Source: an uncultured Prevotella sp. (lineage in GTDB: Bacteria > Bacteroidota > Bacteroidia > Bacteroidales > Bacteroidaceae). From it: DNA of 7,386 nt. Positions 1-6,759 of this stretch are shown here, piece after piece (the first letter of the stretch is position 1; every line of letters begins with the position of its first letter). The notes under the pieces are model-generated. The model saw only the letters and a list, made by a program, of their open reading frames with translations. It made no database searches and was not told the DNA's origin. Location: the NCBI GenBank assembly GCA_946625715.1, contig CAMOTK010000101.1:1-7386 (forward strand), given 5' to 3'. The translations under genes and the position numbers were made by a program.

Positions 1-20
1 GAAAAAGTGGTGAAAGAAAA

Positions 21-52
21 TTTGGTTTTTCGCTCACTTATTAGTAACTTTG
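21..52 (+). promoter_or_regulatory. Bacteroidetes-type promoter for the YitT-U32-sufE unit
   Basis: A -33 element TTTG lies at 21-24 and a -7 element TAACTTTG (consensus TAnnTTTG) at 45-52, separated by 20 bp. This is the arrangement known for the primary sigma factor of Bacteroides. Transcription would start a few bases past position 52, leaving a leader of under 20 nt before the ATG at 73. The flanking DNA is AT-rich, unlike the GC-rich coding DNA that follows. Confidence 0.75.
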
Positions 53-72
53 CACACCAAAATGGAAGACAA

Positions 73-984
73 ATGGTAGAACCAGCTTTTTCGAAACACT
101 CCGTTCTGGCGACTATTCGCGACTATCTGATGATTGCTATCGCGATGACGTCGTACGGTATCGGATGGACGGTGTTCTTGCTGCCCAACAATATCACGAC
201 GGGCGGCATTGCCGGTGTGTCGTCTATCCTCTTCTGGGGGGCGGGCATATCGGTGCAGTATTCTTACTTCGTCATCAACGCCGTGCTGCTGCTCGTGGCC
301 CTGCGGGTGCTGGGGTGGCGCTTCTGCGTGAAGACGGTCTATGCCGTGGCGGTGCTCACGGTGTCGCTCAGTGCGATGGCGCCGCTTGCCGAGGCCCGCA
401 TGCTGCACGACCAGCCGTTCATGGCGGCCGTCATCGGCTCGGTGTTCTGCGGCTGCGGCGTGGGCTTGGGCCTGTCGGTGGGCGGTTCTACGGGCGGCAC
501 CGACATCATTGCGGCCATTATTAATAAGTATCGCGACATCTCGCTGGGCCGTGTGATTCTGATATGCGACGTGATTATCATTTCGAGCAGCTACTTCGTG
601 CTGAGGGACTGGGAGAAGGTGATTTATGGCTACGTGGTGCTCTACGTGACGGCCTTCTGTATAGACCAGGTGGTCAACTCGGCGCGCCAGTCGGTGCAGT
701 TCTTCATCATCAGCGACAAGTGGCAGGAGATAGGTACGCGCATCAATCATGAGCCCCATCGCGGCTGTACCATCATCAACTCGCAGGGCTTCTATTCGGG
801 CCGCGAGGTGAAGATGCTGTTTGTGCTGGCCAAGCGGTCGCAGAGCCAGACCATCTTCCAGCTCATCAACGACATCGACCCGCATGCCTTCGTGTCGCAG
901 AGTGCCGTCATCGGCGTCTACGGCGAGGGTTTCGACCGTTTTAAGGTGAAAAAGAAAGTAAGCAATGACCATAAAGGACTTTGA
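73..984 (+). CDS. YitT family membrane protein (DUF161 + DUF2179)
   Basis: 303-residue inner-membrane protein of the YitT family, whose substrate and role are largely unknown. About six hydrophobic segments are visible, near residues 16-36, 46-58, 62-80, 85-105, 117-135 and 160-200 (the last probably two helices). A glycine-rich motif GGSTGGTDII at 137-146 is typical of the membrane domain (DUF161). The soluble C-terminal part, about 205-290, fits DUF2179, with the characteristic stretch GCTIINSQGFYSGRE at 231-245. The ATG at 73 is chosen because it sits 4 nt after GGAAG (64-68) and just downstream of the promoter; a longer reading from GTG at 7 would begin upstream of that promoter. The last 20 bp overlap the U32 gene, so the two are probably co-transcribed. 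Family assignment is firm; function is not. Confidence 0.92.
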   Translation: MVEPAFSKHSVLATIRDYLMIAIAMTSYGIGWTVFLLPNNITTGGIAGVSSILFWGAGISVQYSYFVINAVLLLVALRVLGWRFCVKTVYAVAVLTVSLSAMAPLAEARMLHDQPFMAAVIGSVFCGCGVGLGLSVGGSTGGTDIIAAIINKYRDISLGRVILICDVIIISSSYFVLRDWEKVIYGYVVLYVTAFCIDQVVNSARQSVQFFIISDKWQEIGTRINHEPHRGCTIINSQGFYSGREVKMLFVLAKRSQSQTIFQLINDIDPHAFVSQSAVIGVYGEGFDRFKVKKKVSNDHKGL

Positions 985-2212
985 AATCATGGCCCCCGTG
1001 GGGTCGCGCGAGTCGCTGGCGGCAGCCATTCAGGCTGAGGCCGACGCCATCTACTTCGGCATAGGCAAGCTGAACATGCGTGCCGGCTCGGCGTCGGCGT
1101 TCACCATCGACGACCTGCGCGAGATTGCGGCCACGTGCAGTGCGCACGGCATCAAGTCGTATCTCACAGTGAACACCATCATCTACCAGGAAGACCTGGC
1201 CGACATGCGTCAGATTGTGGATGCTGCCCACGAGGCGGGCATCTCGGCCGTGATAGCCTCCGACGTGGCCGTGATGCAGTATTGCAACCAGGTGGGACAA
1301 GAGGTGCACCTCTCCACCCAGCTGAACATCTCGAACATCGAGGCGCTGCGCTTCTATGCTCAGTTTGCCGACGTGGTGGTGCTGGCCCGCGAGCTGAACA
1401 TGGACCAGGTGGCCGACATCTACCGGCAGATTGTGGAGCAACACATCTGCGGGCCGAAGGGCGAGCTCGTCAGGATAGAGATGTTCTGCCACGGAGCGCT
1501 GTGCATGGCCATATCGGGCAAGTGCTACATGAGCCTGCATGCCGCCAACCGCTCGGCCAACCGCGGCGAGTGCATACAGATATGCCGCCGCAGCTATACG
1601 GCCACCGACAACGAGACGGGCAACCAGCTGGAGATAGACAACAAATACATCATGAGCCCCAAGGACCTGAAGACCGTGCGCTTCATTGACCGCCTGATGG
1701 AGAGTGGCGTCAGGGTGCTGAAGATAGAAGGACGCGCACGCGGACCGGAATATGTCTATACGGTGGTGCGCTGCTACAAAGAGGCCATACAGGCCGTGCT
1801 CGACGGCACGTTCACCGAGGAGAAGAAGGACGCCTGGGACGAACGCCTGGCGCGCGTCTTCAACCGCGGCTTCTGGGACGGCTACTACCAGGGCCAGCTG
1901 ATGGGCGAGTGGAACAAGAACTACGGGTCGAACGCCACCGAGCGCAAGGTCTACGTGGGCAAGGGCGTGAAATACTTCTCGCGCCTCGGCGTGGCCGAGT
2001 TCACCGTAGAGGCCACCACCTTCCGCCTGGGCGACAAGCTGCTGGTGACGGGTCCCACAACGGGCGTGATGTATCTGACGGCTACCGAGATACACGACAA
2101 CGACGGCCACCCCGTAGAAGAAGCTCCACAGGGCACGCGCGTGGCCATTCCCGTGACAGGCAAGGTGCGTCCGAGCGATAAATTGTTTAAATTAGTTTCA
2201 GAAGAATCATGA
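965..2212 (+). CDS. Peptidase U32 family protein, probable Fe-S RNA hydroxylase (TrhP-like)
   Basis: 415-residue cytoplasmic protein. Residues 172-190 match the U32 signature exactly (E-x-F-x2-G-A-L-C-x6-C-x-M-S), and NRGECIQICRR at 199-209 supplies two more cysteines. C180, C187, C203 and C207 are the likely 4Fe-4S ligands, with C175 as an extra cysteine. SPKDL (231-235) and KIEGR (253-257) are further family blocks. The C-terminal part (about 325-412) fits the U32 beta-barrel domain. Members once labelled peptidases include TrhP (tRNA U34 hydroxylation), RlhA (23S rRNA hydroxylation) and UbiU/UbiV (ubiquinone hydroxylation). The length and domain layout suit TrhP (about 420-450 aa) and not the longer RlhA. 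This assignment was made by comparison with E. coli YegQ from memory, so the substrate is inferred. The start overlaps the YitT gene by 20 bp and the stop overlaps sufE by 4 bp (ATGA), which suggests translational coupling with a sulphur-transfer protein. Confidence 0.93.
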   Translation: MTIKDFEIMAPVGSRESLAAAIQAEADAIYFGIGKLNMRAGSASAFTIDDLREIAATCSAHGIKSYLTVNTIIYQEDLADMRQIVDAAHEAGISAVIASDVAVMQYCNQVGQEVHLSTQLNISNIEALRFYAQFADVVVLARELNMDQVADIYRQIVEQHICGPKGELVRIEMFCHGALCMAISGKCYMSLHAANRSANRGECIQICRRSYTATDNETGNQLEIDNKYIMSPKDLKTVRFIDRLMESGVRVLKIEGRARGPEYVYTVVRCYKEAIQAVLDGTFTEEKKDAWDERLARVFNRGFWDGYYQGQLMGEWNKNYGSNATERKVYVGKGVKYFSRLGVAEFTVEATTFRLGDKLLVTGPTTGVMYLTATEIHDNDGHPVEEAPQGTRVAIPVTGKVRPSDKLFKLVSEES

Positions 2213-2628
2213 CCATCAACGACAGACAAGACGAGATTATCGAAGAGTTCAGCGGTTTCGACGACTGGATGGACAAGTACCAGTTGCTCATTGACCTTGG
2301 CAACGAGCAGGAACCGCTGCCAGAACAGTATAAGACGGAGAGCAACCTGATAGACGGTTGCCAGAGCCGCGTGTGGCTGCAGGCCGACTACGAAGACGGC
2401 CGCGTGAAGTTTCGCGCTGAGAGCGATGCGCTGATTGTGAAGGGTATTGTGGCCCTGCTCATTCGTGTGCTGAACGACGCCACGCCGCAGGAGATACTCG
2501 ACGCCGACCTCTACTTCATAGACCAGATAGGGCTGAAAGAGCATCTTTCGCCCACTCGCTCAAACGGTCTGCTGGCCATGGTGAAGCAGATGCGCCTCTA
2601 TGCCTTAGCCTTCAAGGCCAAGGCGTAG
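2209..2628 (+). CDS. sufE: SufE family Fe-S cluster assembly protein
   Basis: 139-residue cytoplasmic sulphur-acceptor protein, the usual SufE length. SufE takes persulphide sulphur from the cysteine desulphurase SufS on an active-site cysteine and passes it to the SufBCD scaffold. The active-site motif LIDGCQSRVW is at 47-56 with Cys51, the same position as in E. coli SufE. The C-terminal motif HLSPTRSNGLLAMV at 112-125 is also family-typical. The ATG overlaps the stop of the U32 gene (ATGA), so ribosomes can pass directly from one to the other. No sufS, sufB, sufC or sufD is in the window, so this copy lies apart from at least its immediate Suf partners. Its 3' end overlaps the converging phosphatase gene by 17 bp. 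Confidence 0.95.
   Translation: MTINDRQDEIIEEFSGFDDWMDKYQLLIDLGNEQEPLPEQYKTESNLIDGCQSRVWLQADYEDGRVKFRAESDALIVKGIVALLIRVLNDATPQEILDADLYFIDQIGLKEHLSPTRSNGLLAMVKQMRLYALAFKAKA
2602..2624. other. Hairpin in the convergent sufE/phosphatase overlap
   Basis: GCCTT (2602-2606) pairs with AAGGC (2620-2624). After one mismatch, GCCT (2608-2611) pairs with AGGC (2615-2618) around a 3-nt loop. The hairpin covers the stop region shared by the two converging genes. Neither side has a T-run, so it is not a standard intrinsic terminator. It may only reflect the codons for ALAFKAKA, but it is the only terminator-like structure seen between the two genes. Confidence 0.3.
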
Positions 2629-3919
2629 TGGGACCGCCGTAGGAAGCCAACTTCTTCAGGAGAAATTCGCGAACGTCACGCCAGTGGTAGTAGGGCGCAC
2701 AGTCGGTCTCGACGGGCAGTGTGGCCTCGTCTTCGTTGAGCAGCACCTTCACCAGCACGTCGTTGTCGGCCGGTGAAGAGCGGTAGTAGACCAGTTGTAT
2801 GTTGGCAGCCATGGGAAACACGCGATAGTTCACCCATCCTTTCTCTTCCAGTTGTTCCAGGTCGGTGAGCCTCATGTCGTAGCCATTGATGCCCATCAGC
2901 ACAGCCAGCGGCAGCACGATGGTCTCGTGGCCGAAGCGCAGCGTGGCACCGGGGTGGGGCAGCCGTATGCAGCTGTCGGCCTGCTCAATGATTTTGTGTA
3001 GCAGCGTGCTCTGAATGAACGGCTGTGTGCCGCCGTTGAGCGGTGTGTGGCTGTAGCCCAAGAACCAGAAGGCGTTCTCCATGCGCCAGTTTTCCAGTCG
3101 CTCCTCGTCGGTGAAGAGGTCGTCGAGCGTCATCTTGTGGCGTATCTCGGTGTTCTGCACGTTGTTGGCCAGCTTGAAGAGGTAGTTGGTCAGCTGTTCG
3201 CCGTTGACGGCCGACGACTGCACGTAGGCCGAGTCGTTGAAGAGCGAGTAGACCAGGCGCTTCCAGCGGCGGTGTCTGCTGCAGTAGTCGCTGAGCAGGC
3301 TGCGCGTGTGGGGTGGCGAGGCCGCATGAGTGAGCTCTCGGTCCTGGTGGTTCATGTAGTACATGTCGTGGTTGCTCGCGTCGTGCGAGATTTGCAGTTT
3401 GGGATTGTGCAGCAAAAGCTCCTGCAGGGCGTTCTCCATAGAGAGTATGCAGCGGATGACGACGGTGCTCTTGGCCTCGATGCAGGCGTTGCCGGCAAAC
3501 ACTTCCGGGAAGCGCTCGTACATGCGGCGAGCAATGTCCTTGTGCTGTTGGGCGCCCAGCGGCGTCAGTTCGCCCAGACGGTCGCGCGACTCGGCCTCGA
3601 GCATGGCCACGCGTCGCAGCACGTCCTTGCCCAGTGGCGTGAGCTTGCCGCGGGCATCGCCCATCTGCAGCATGTTGAGCGGATAGGTGTACTCCTTCTG
3701 GTTGATTTGATACCGCGACCCGTGTCGACCATAGTGACTGATGTAGAATGGCTTTTTGCCCTTCGGAGCGCGTGTCAGCGCCTTTTTCGGCCCCTGGTAG
3801 GCAGCATAGTTGCTGGCCGAAAGGCTCGGATTGGCTTTCAGTTCGTCTTTAGGCAACAGTTGTGCCCCTGCAGTCAGGGTAAAAAGCAGCGAAATAGCAA
3901 ATAATAACGGCTTTTGCAT
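2612..3919 (-). CDS. Secreted histidine-type (acid) phosphatase, MINPP/phytase-like branch 2
   Basis: 435-residue histidine phosphatase superfamily protein, predicted to be exported and to hydrolyse phosphate monoesters. Residues 1-19 form a Sec signal peptide (MQKP, hydrophobic LLFAISLLFTLT, then AGA) with likely cleavage after AGA. There is no lipobox cysteine, so a soluble periplasmic enzyme is expected. The catalytic motif RHGSRY is at 65-70, with His66 the likely phospho-acceptor. The block STVVIRCILSM (151-161) supplies the usual second-shell arginine (R156). The C-terminal acid-base motif is FGHE at 329-332, where many acid phosphatases have HD and MINPP enzymes HAE. The ATG at 3919 is chosen for the signal peptide and its promoter; the upstream extension of the frame runs antisense to the next gene. 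The C-terminal tail SYGGPTTPWP overlaps the sufE end. Substrate (phytate, sugar phosphate or other) cannot be told. Confidence 0.9.
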   Translation of the reverse strand: MQKPLLFAISLLFTLTAGAQLLPKDELKANPSLSASNYAAYQGPKKALTRAPKGKKPFYISHYGRHGSRYQINQKEYTYPLNMLQMGDARGKLTPLGKDVLRRVAMLEAESRDRLGELTPLGAQQHKDIARRMYERFPEVFAGNACIEAKSTVVIRCILSMENALQELLLHNPKLQISHDASNHDMYYMNHQDRELTHAASPPHTRSLLSDYCSRHRRWKRLVYSLFNDSAYVQSSAVNGEQLTNYLFKLANNVQNTEIRHKMTLDDLFTDEERLENWRMENAFWFLGYSHTPLNGGTQPFIQSTLLHKIIEQADSCIRLPHPGATLRFGHETIVLPLAVLMGINGYDMRLTDLEQLEEKGWVNYRVFPMAANIQLVYYRSSPADNDVLVKVLLNEDEATLPVETDCAPYYHWRDVREFLLKKLASYGGPTTPWP

Positions 3920-3938
3920 CACTTTTTTATGATTTTGG

Positions 3939-3969
3939 TTGCAAAGGTAGGAAAAAATAAGTATTTTTG
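3939..3969 (+). promoter_or_regulatory. Rightward promoter of the unknown gene-rpoN-purE-ispG unit
   Basis: The -33 TTG is at 3939-3941 and the -7 TATTTTTG at 3962-3969, spaced 20 bp, matching the Bacteroidetes primary-sigma consensus. Transcription would start around 3973-3978, giving a leader of roughly 10-16 nt, A-rich and without a Shine-Dalgarno sequence, before the ATG at 3989. There is no -24/-12 sigma-54 element here. Confidence 0.75.
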
Positions 3970-3972
3970 CAA
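3942..3972 (-). promoter_or_regulatory. Leftward promoter of the histidine phosphatase gene
   Basis: On the minus strand the -33 TTG is the complement of 3970-3972 and the -7 TACCTTTG is the complement of 3942-3949, spaced 20 bp. The leader to the ATG at 3919 would be about 15-20 nt and is A-rich. The promoter occupies nearly the same bases as the rightward promoter. Confidence 0.75.
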
Positions 3973-3988
3973 CTAAAATAAAAAGAAT

Positions 3989-4636
3989 ATGGCTAAAAGC
4001 AATCCTTGGCACGACGATTTCTGGCCTCTGCTCATGCAAGTCTACAAGCAGAAGCCTGTGGGCGTGAAGCCGCTCTACAGCAAGGCGGTGGTCGACGTGA
4101 GCATCGAGCTGCACATACCGCCGCAGGAGATTTTTGCACGCTTGTGCCAGATAGCCAACCAGGAGACGCCTGTCACCATCAGGCTTTGGGAACTGTATGG
4201 CGACAACAATCGCCGCCTGAAGCGCGATGCCGAGCGACTGCGCTCGATGGAGGGCTTCGGAGCTCCCAAGAAGTTCTACGACGGCGTCAACATGGTCGAG
4301 ACCTTCGAGAAGGACTTCAAGCCCCTGGCCGAGGACAGTAGGCTGACACCCGTGATGCTGATACTCGTGCTCGACCTCTACTTCCGCCTGACGCCCATCA
4401 CCATGGTGGCTGAGACGCCCGAGGTGCAGGAGCTGGCGCGGCTCGTCAGGCTGAAGCCCGCCGAAGTGGCCGACGTGCTGGGCGTGTTCCAGTATGTCGA
4501 TCCCTATCTCAGTCGCAAAGTGTGTCCGCTGCCTGCGCTGGAAGAGCCGTGCAAGGCCCTCTGGCACCGCTATGGCAACAGCGACACGGAGCAGTTGGCC
4601 TCGTATGCCGAACAGCTCAAGGATTATTTCAGATAA
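3989..4636 (+). CDS. Conserved-looking hypothetical protein upstream of rpoN
   Basis: 215-residue protein that I do not recognise as a named family. It has no signal peptide or membrane segment, so it should be cytoplasmic. It looks largely helical, with many charged residues. Two stretches resemble small helix-turn-helix-like units: residues about 35-62 (DVSIELHIPPQEIFARLCQI and following) and about 148-172 (ELARLVRLKPAEVADVLGVF then DPYL). This resemblance is by eye only. The N-terminal part carries aromatic residues (NPWHDDFWPLL). It is the first gene after the promoter and ends 4 bp before rpoN. Codon use resembles its neighbours, so it is not an obvious import. Being a real gene is supported by its promoter, spacing and uninterrupted frame; any function, including a role in sigma-54 regulation, is speculation. 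Confidence 0.85.
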   Translation: MAKSNPWHDDFWPLLMQVYKQKPVGVKPLYSKAVVDVSIELHIPPQEIFARLCQIANQETPVTIRLWELYGDNNRRLKRDAERLRSMEGFGAPKKFYDGVNMVETFEKDFKPLAEDSRLTPVMLILVLDLYFRLTPITMVAETPEVQELARLVRLKPAEVADVLGVFQYVDPYLSRKVCPLPALEEPCKALWHRYGNSDTEQLASYAEQLKDYFR

Positions 4637-4640
4637 GCAG

Positions 4641-6134
4641 ATGGCTCAAAGTCAGATACAAGAACAAACGCTTCAGCAGAAGTTGCAGCAGAGCATTTCT
4701 CAGCTGCAATACCTTCATTCTCAGCTTGTAGAGTTGCCCATTGCGCAGTTGATGGAGCGCATCGACACCGAGATGAACGACAATCCGGCACTCGAGGCGT
4801 CGGCATCAGAAGAAGCGCCCGAATGGCTCGACGAGACGGCCGACGAACCAGGCGACGAGGACTTTGCCGCCCAGCAGGAGCGCGAGGAGCGACAGTCGGA
4901 ACTCGACGCCGCACTCGAGGGACTGGGCCGCGACGACGAGGAACTGCCCGTCTATCAGGGTGGGCGCGCCACCACTGAGGAGCGCGAAGAAATGGTCTAC
5001 GGCGAGAGCACCTCGTTCTACGACCAACTGCACCAGCAGATGCTCGAGGTAGACCTCACCGAGGAGCAGCGCAGCATACTGGAGTATCTCATCGGTTCGC
5101 TCGACGACGACGGACTGCTGCGCAAGCCGTTGGAGAACATTGCCGACGAGCTGGCCATCTACCACGGCATCGACGTGAGTGTGGAGAAGATAGAAGAGGT
5201 GTTGCGCGTGCTGCAAGACTTCGACCCTGCTGGCATCGGCGCCCGCTCGCTGCAAGAGTGCCTGCTCATACAAATCGGCCGGCGCGACGACTCGCTGCTG
5301 AAAACACTCATGGCCAAGGTCATCGGCCGATATTTCGATGACTTCACCAAGAACCACTGGAAAAAAATACGCCAGGAACTGAAACTCAATGAGGTGCAGA
5401 CCGAGACGCTGCAAAAGGAACTGCGCAAGCTGAACCCCAAGCCGGGCTCGGCCATGAGCGAAACCGTGGGGCGCTCGCTCCATCAGATTACGCCCGACTT
5501 CATTGTTGACACGCAGGACGACGGTACCGTCACCTTCACGCTCAACAACGGCGACCTGCCGCAGTTGCAGGTGTCGCAGTCGTTTGCCGACCTGCTGAAA
5601 GACTATCAGCAGAACAAGGGGTCGATGACCCGACAGGTGAAAGAAGCCCTGCTCTACACCAAGCAGAAGGTCGACGCCGCACAGGTTTTCATCTCGGCCG
5701 TGCAGCAGCGCCGACGCACGCTGACCCTCACCATGAAGGCCATCCTGCAACTGCAGCACCGCTTCTTTGAAGACGGCGACGAGGCCTCGCTGCGCCCCAT
5801 GATTCTGAAAGACGTGGCCGAGCGCACTGGGCTCGACCTCTCCACCATATCGCGCGTCACCACGGCCAAGTATGTGCAGACGCGCTGGGGCATCTTCCCC
5901 CTGAAGTTCTTCTTCAGCGACGGCATCGTCACCGAGTCGGGCGAGGAACTCTCGACGCGCGAAATCAAGGCTGCGCTGCAAGAGCTCATCGACCACGAAG
6001 ACAAGCATGCGCCCCTCTCCGACGATGCCCTGAGAGAGGCACTGAAACAGAAAGGCTACCCCATTGCACGCCGCACGGTGGCCAAGTATCGCGAACAGCT
6101 GGGCGTGCCTGTAGCCCGTTTACGTAAGTCATGA
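4641..6134 (+). CDS. rpoN: RNA polymerase sigma-54 factor RpoN
   Basis: 497-residue sigma-54, which directs RNA polymerase to -24/-12 promoters that need AAA+ activators. Region I (1-50) is glutamine/leucine-rich as expected (LQQKLQQSISQLQYL) and ends in NPALE (48-52). Residues 54-105 form the variable acidic linker. The core-binding domain spans about 115-310, with LNPKPGSAMSE at 264-274. The helix-turn-helix region includes VAERTGLDLSTISRVTTAKY (392-411), followed by GIFPLKFFFS (417-426). The RpoN box ARRTVAKYRE (476-485), which reads the -24 element, is intact. The ATG at 4641 is chosen because it gives a canonical region I; a longer reading from 4494 runs out of frame through the preceding gene. 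It lies 4 bp after the unknown gene and overlaps the PAP2-like gene by 4 bp (ATGA). No activator gene is present in the window. Confidence 0.97.
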   Translation: MAQSQIQEQTLQQKLQQSISQLQYLHSQLVELPIAQLMERIDTEMNDNPALEASASEEAPEWLDETADEPGDEDFAAQQEREERQSELDAALEGLGRDDEELPVYQGGRATTEEREEMVYGESTSFYDQLHQQMLEVDLTEEQRSILEYLIGSLDDDGLLRKPLENIADELAIYHGIDVSVEKIEEVLRVLQDFDPAGIGARSLQECLLIQIGRRDDSLLKTLMAKVIGRYFDDFTKNHWKKIRQELKLNEVQTETLQKELRKLNPKPGSAMSETVGRSLHQITPDFIVDTQDDGTVTFTLNNGDLPQLQVSQSFADLLKDYQQNKGSMTRQVKEALLYTKQKVDAAQVFISAVQQRRRTLTLTMKAILQLQHRFFEDGDEASLRPMILKDVAERTGLDLSTISRVTTAKYVQTRWGIFPLKFFFSDGIVTESGEELSTREIKAALQELIDHEDKHAPLSDDALREALKQKGYPIARRTVAKYREQLGVPVARLRKS

Positions 6135-6751
6135 ACAGAGTGAGAAATATCGTTTTTGGGTCGCGTGTGCTGAGCATGCTCTTCACACCCTTCTACCTAC
6201 CGCTGCTGGGACTGATAGTGCTCTTCTTCCTGAGCTATCTGAACCAGCTGCCACTGGCCTATAGACTGCAGGTGCTCATCATCGTCTATTTCTTCACCAT
6301 CCTGCTCCCCACCTATCTCATTCACTTCTACCGCAAGTACCAAGGCTGGACGCTCATTGAACTGGGGCGGAAGGAGCGCCGCATGGTGCCCTACGTCATC
6401 TCTATCCTCTGCTACGTCACCTGCGTGTGGCTCATGGAGCTGATGCACATACCCCACTTCATAGGAAGCATCGTGGTGACGGCCCTCGTCATACAGATGA
6501 TATGCGCCGTCATCAACATCTGGTGGAAGATTTCCACCCACACGGCTGGCATAGGCGGCGTGGCCGGCGCACTCTTGGTCTTCGCCGAATACTTCCAGTT
6601 CAACCCCGTCTGGTGGCTCACCCTCGTCATTATCCTTGCCGGCGTGCTGGGCACGGCACGCATGATTCTGCGCCAGCACACGTTGCCGCAGGTGGTCGTA
6701 GGATTCTGGGTGGGACTGGTGTGCGCTGTCTTGACATTCATTTTATTGTAA
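6131..6751 (+). CDS. PAP2-like (phosphatidic acid phosphatase type 2) membrane protein
   Basis: 206-residue inner-membrane protein with about six hydrophobic segments (near 18-36, 45-65, 86-104, 109-131, 158-176 and 186-206). PAP2 enzymes remove phosphate from lipid phosphates or pyrophosphates such as phosphatidate or undecaprenyl pyrophosphate. The three PAP2 motifs appear in weakened form: GRKERR at 79-84 for KxxxxxxRP, STHTAG at 135-140 for PSGH, and ARMILRQHTLPQVVVG at 176-191 for SRxxxxxHxxxD. The putative nucleophile-activating His137, Arg177 and His183 are present. The proline of motif 1 and the aspartate of motif 3 are missing. It overlaps rpoN by 4 bp (ATGA) and ends 8 bp before purE. 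The family call rests on motif spacing and topology; activity and substrate are uncertain. Confidence 0.75.
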   Translation: MNRVRNIVFGSRVLSMLFTPFYLPLLGLIVLFFLSYLNQLPLAYRLQVLIIVYFFTILLPTYLIHFYRKYQGWTLIELGRKERRMVPYVISILCYVTCVWLMELMHIPHFIGSIVVTALVIQMICAVINIWWKISTHTAGIGGVAGALLVFAEYFQFNPVWWLTLVIILAGVLGTARMILRQHTLPQVVVGFWVGLVCAVLTFILL

Positions 6752-6759
6752 AATCAGAT

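Larger units (their letters stand above)
3939..3972. repeat. Imperfect inverted repeat formed by two interlocked promoters
   Basis: The arms TTGCAAAGGTA (3939-3949) and TATTTTTGCAA (3962-3972) are reverse complements except at two positions, which are the unspecified bases of TAnnTTTG. The centre is 12 bp (3950-3961). Each arm carries the -33 of one promoter and the -7 of the other. Confidence 0.8.

Noticed and set aside
7..72. GTG start at 7 giving a longer YitT protein
   Set aside because: The promoter -33 and -7 elements lie inside this extension, and the ATG at 73 has a GGAAG 4 nt upstream.
941..2110. 389-codon open frame on the minus strand
   Set aside because: It lies wholly opposite the U32 gene, its protein is rich in His, Val, Ala and Arg with no family motif, and GC-rich codons explain the lack of stops.
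3047..3904. 285-codon plus-strand frame opposite the phosphatase gene
   Set aside because: It is a shadow frame with Val/His/Ala/Arg-rich composition and no motif, opposite a well-supported gene.
4007..4022. TGGCACG followed by TTTCT, resembling a sigma-54 -24/-12 site
   Set aside because: The -12 element has TC in place of the near-invariant GC, and the site lies inside coding sequence, so autoregulation of rpoN is not supported.
3920..4567. Upstream extension of the histidine phosphatase reading frame
   Set aside because: It is antisense to the 215-aa gene, and the internal ATG at 3919 gives a clear signal peptide with a promoter in front.
4806..6008. 400-codon open frame on the minus strand inside rpoN
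   Set aside because: It is a shadow of rpoN with low-information composition and no promoter or motif.
6731..6759. TTGACA at 6731-6736 before purE as a possible -35 box
   Set aside because: It is within the PAP2-like coding end, Bacteroidetes primary sigma does not use TTGACA, and no TAnnTTTG follows.
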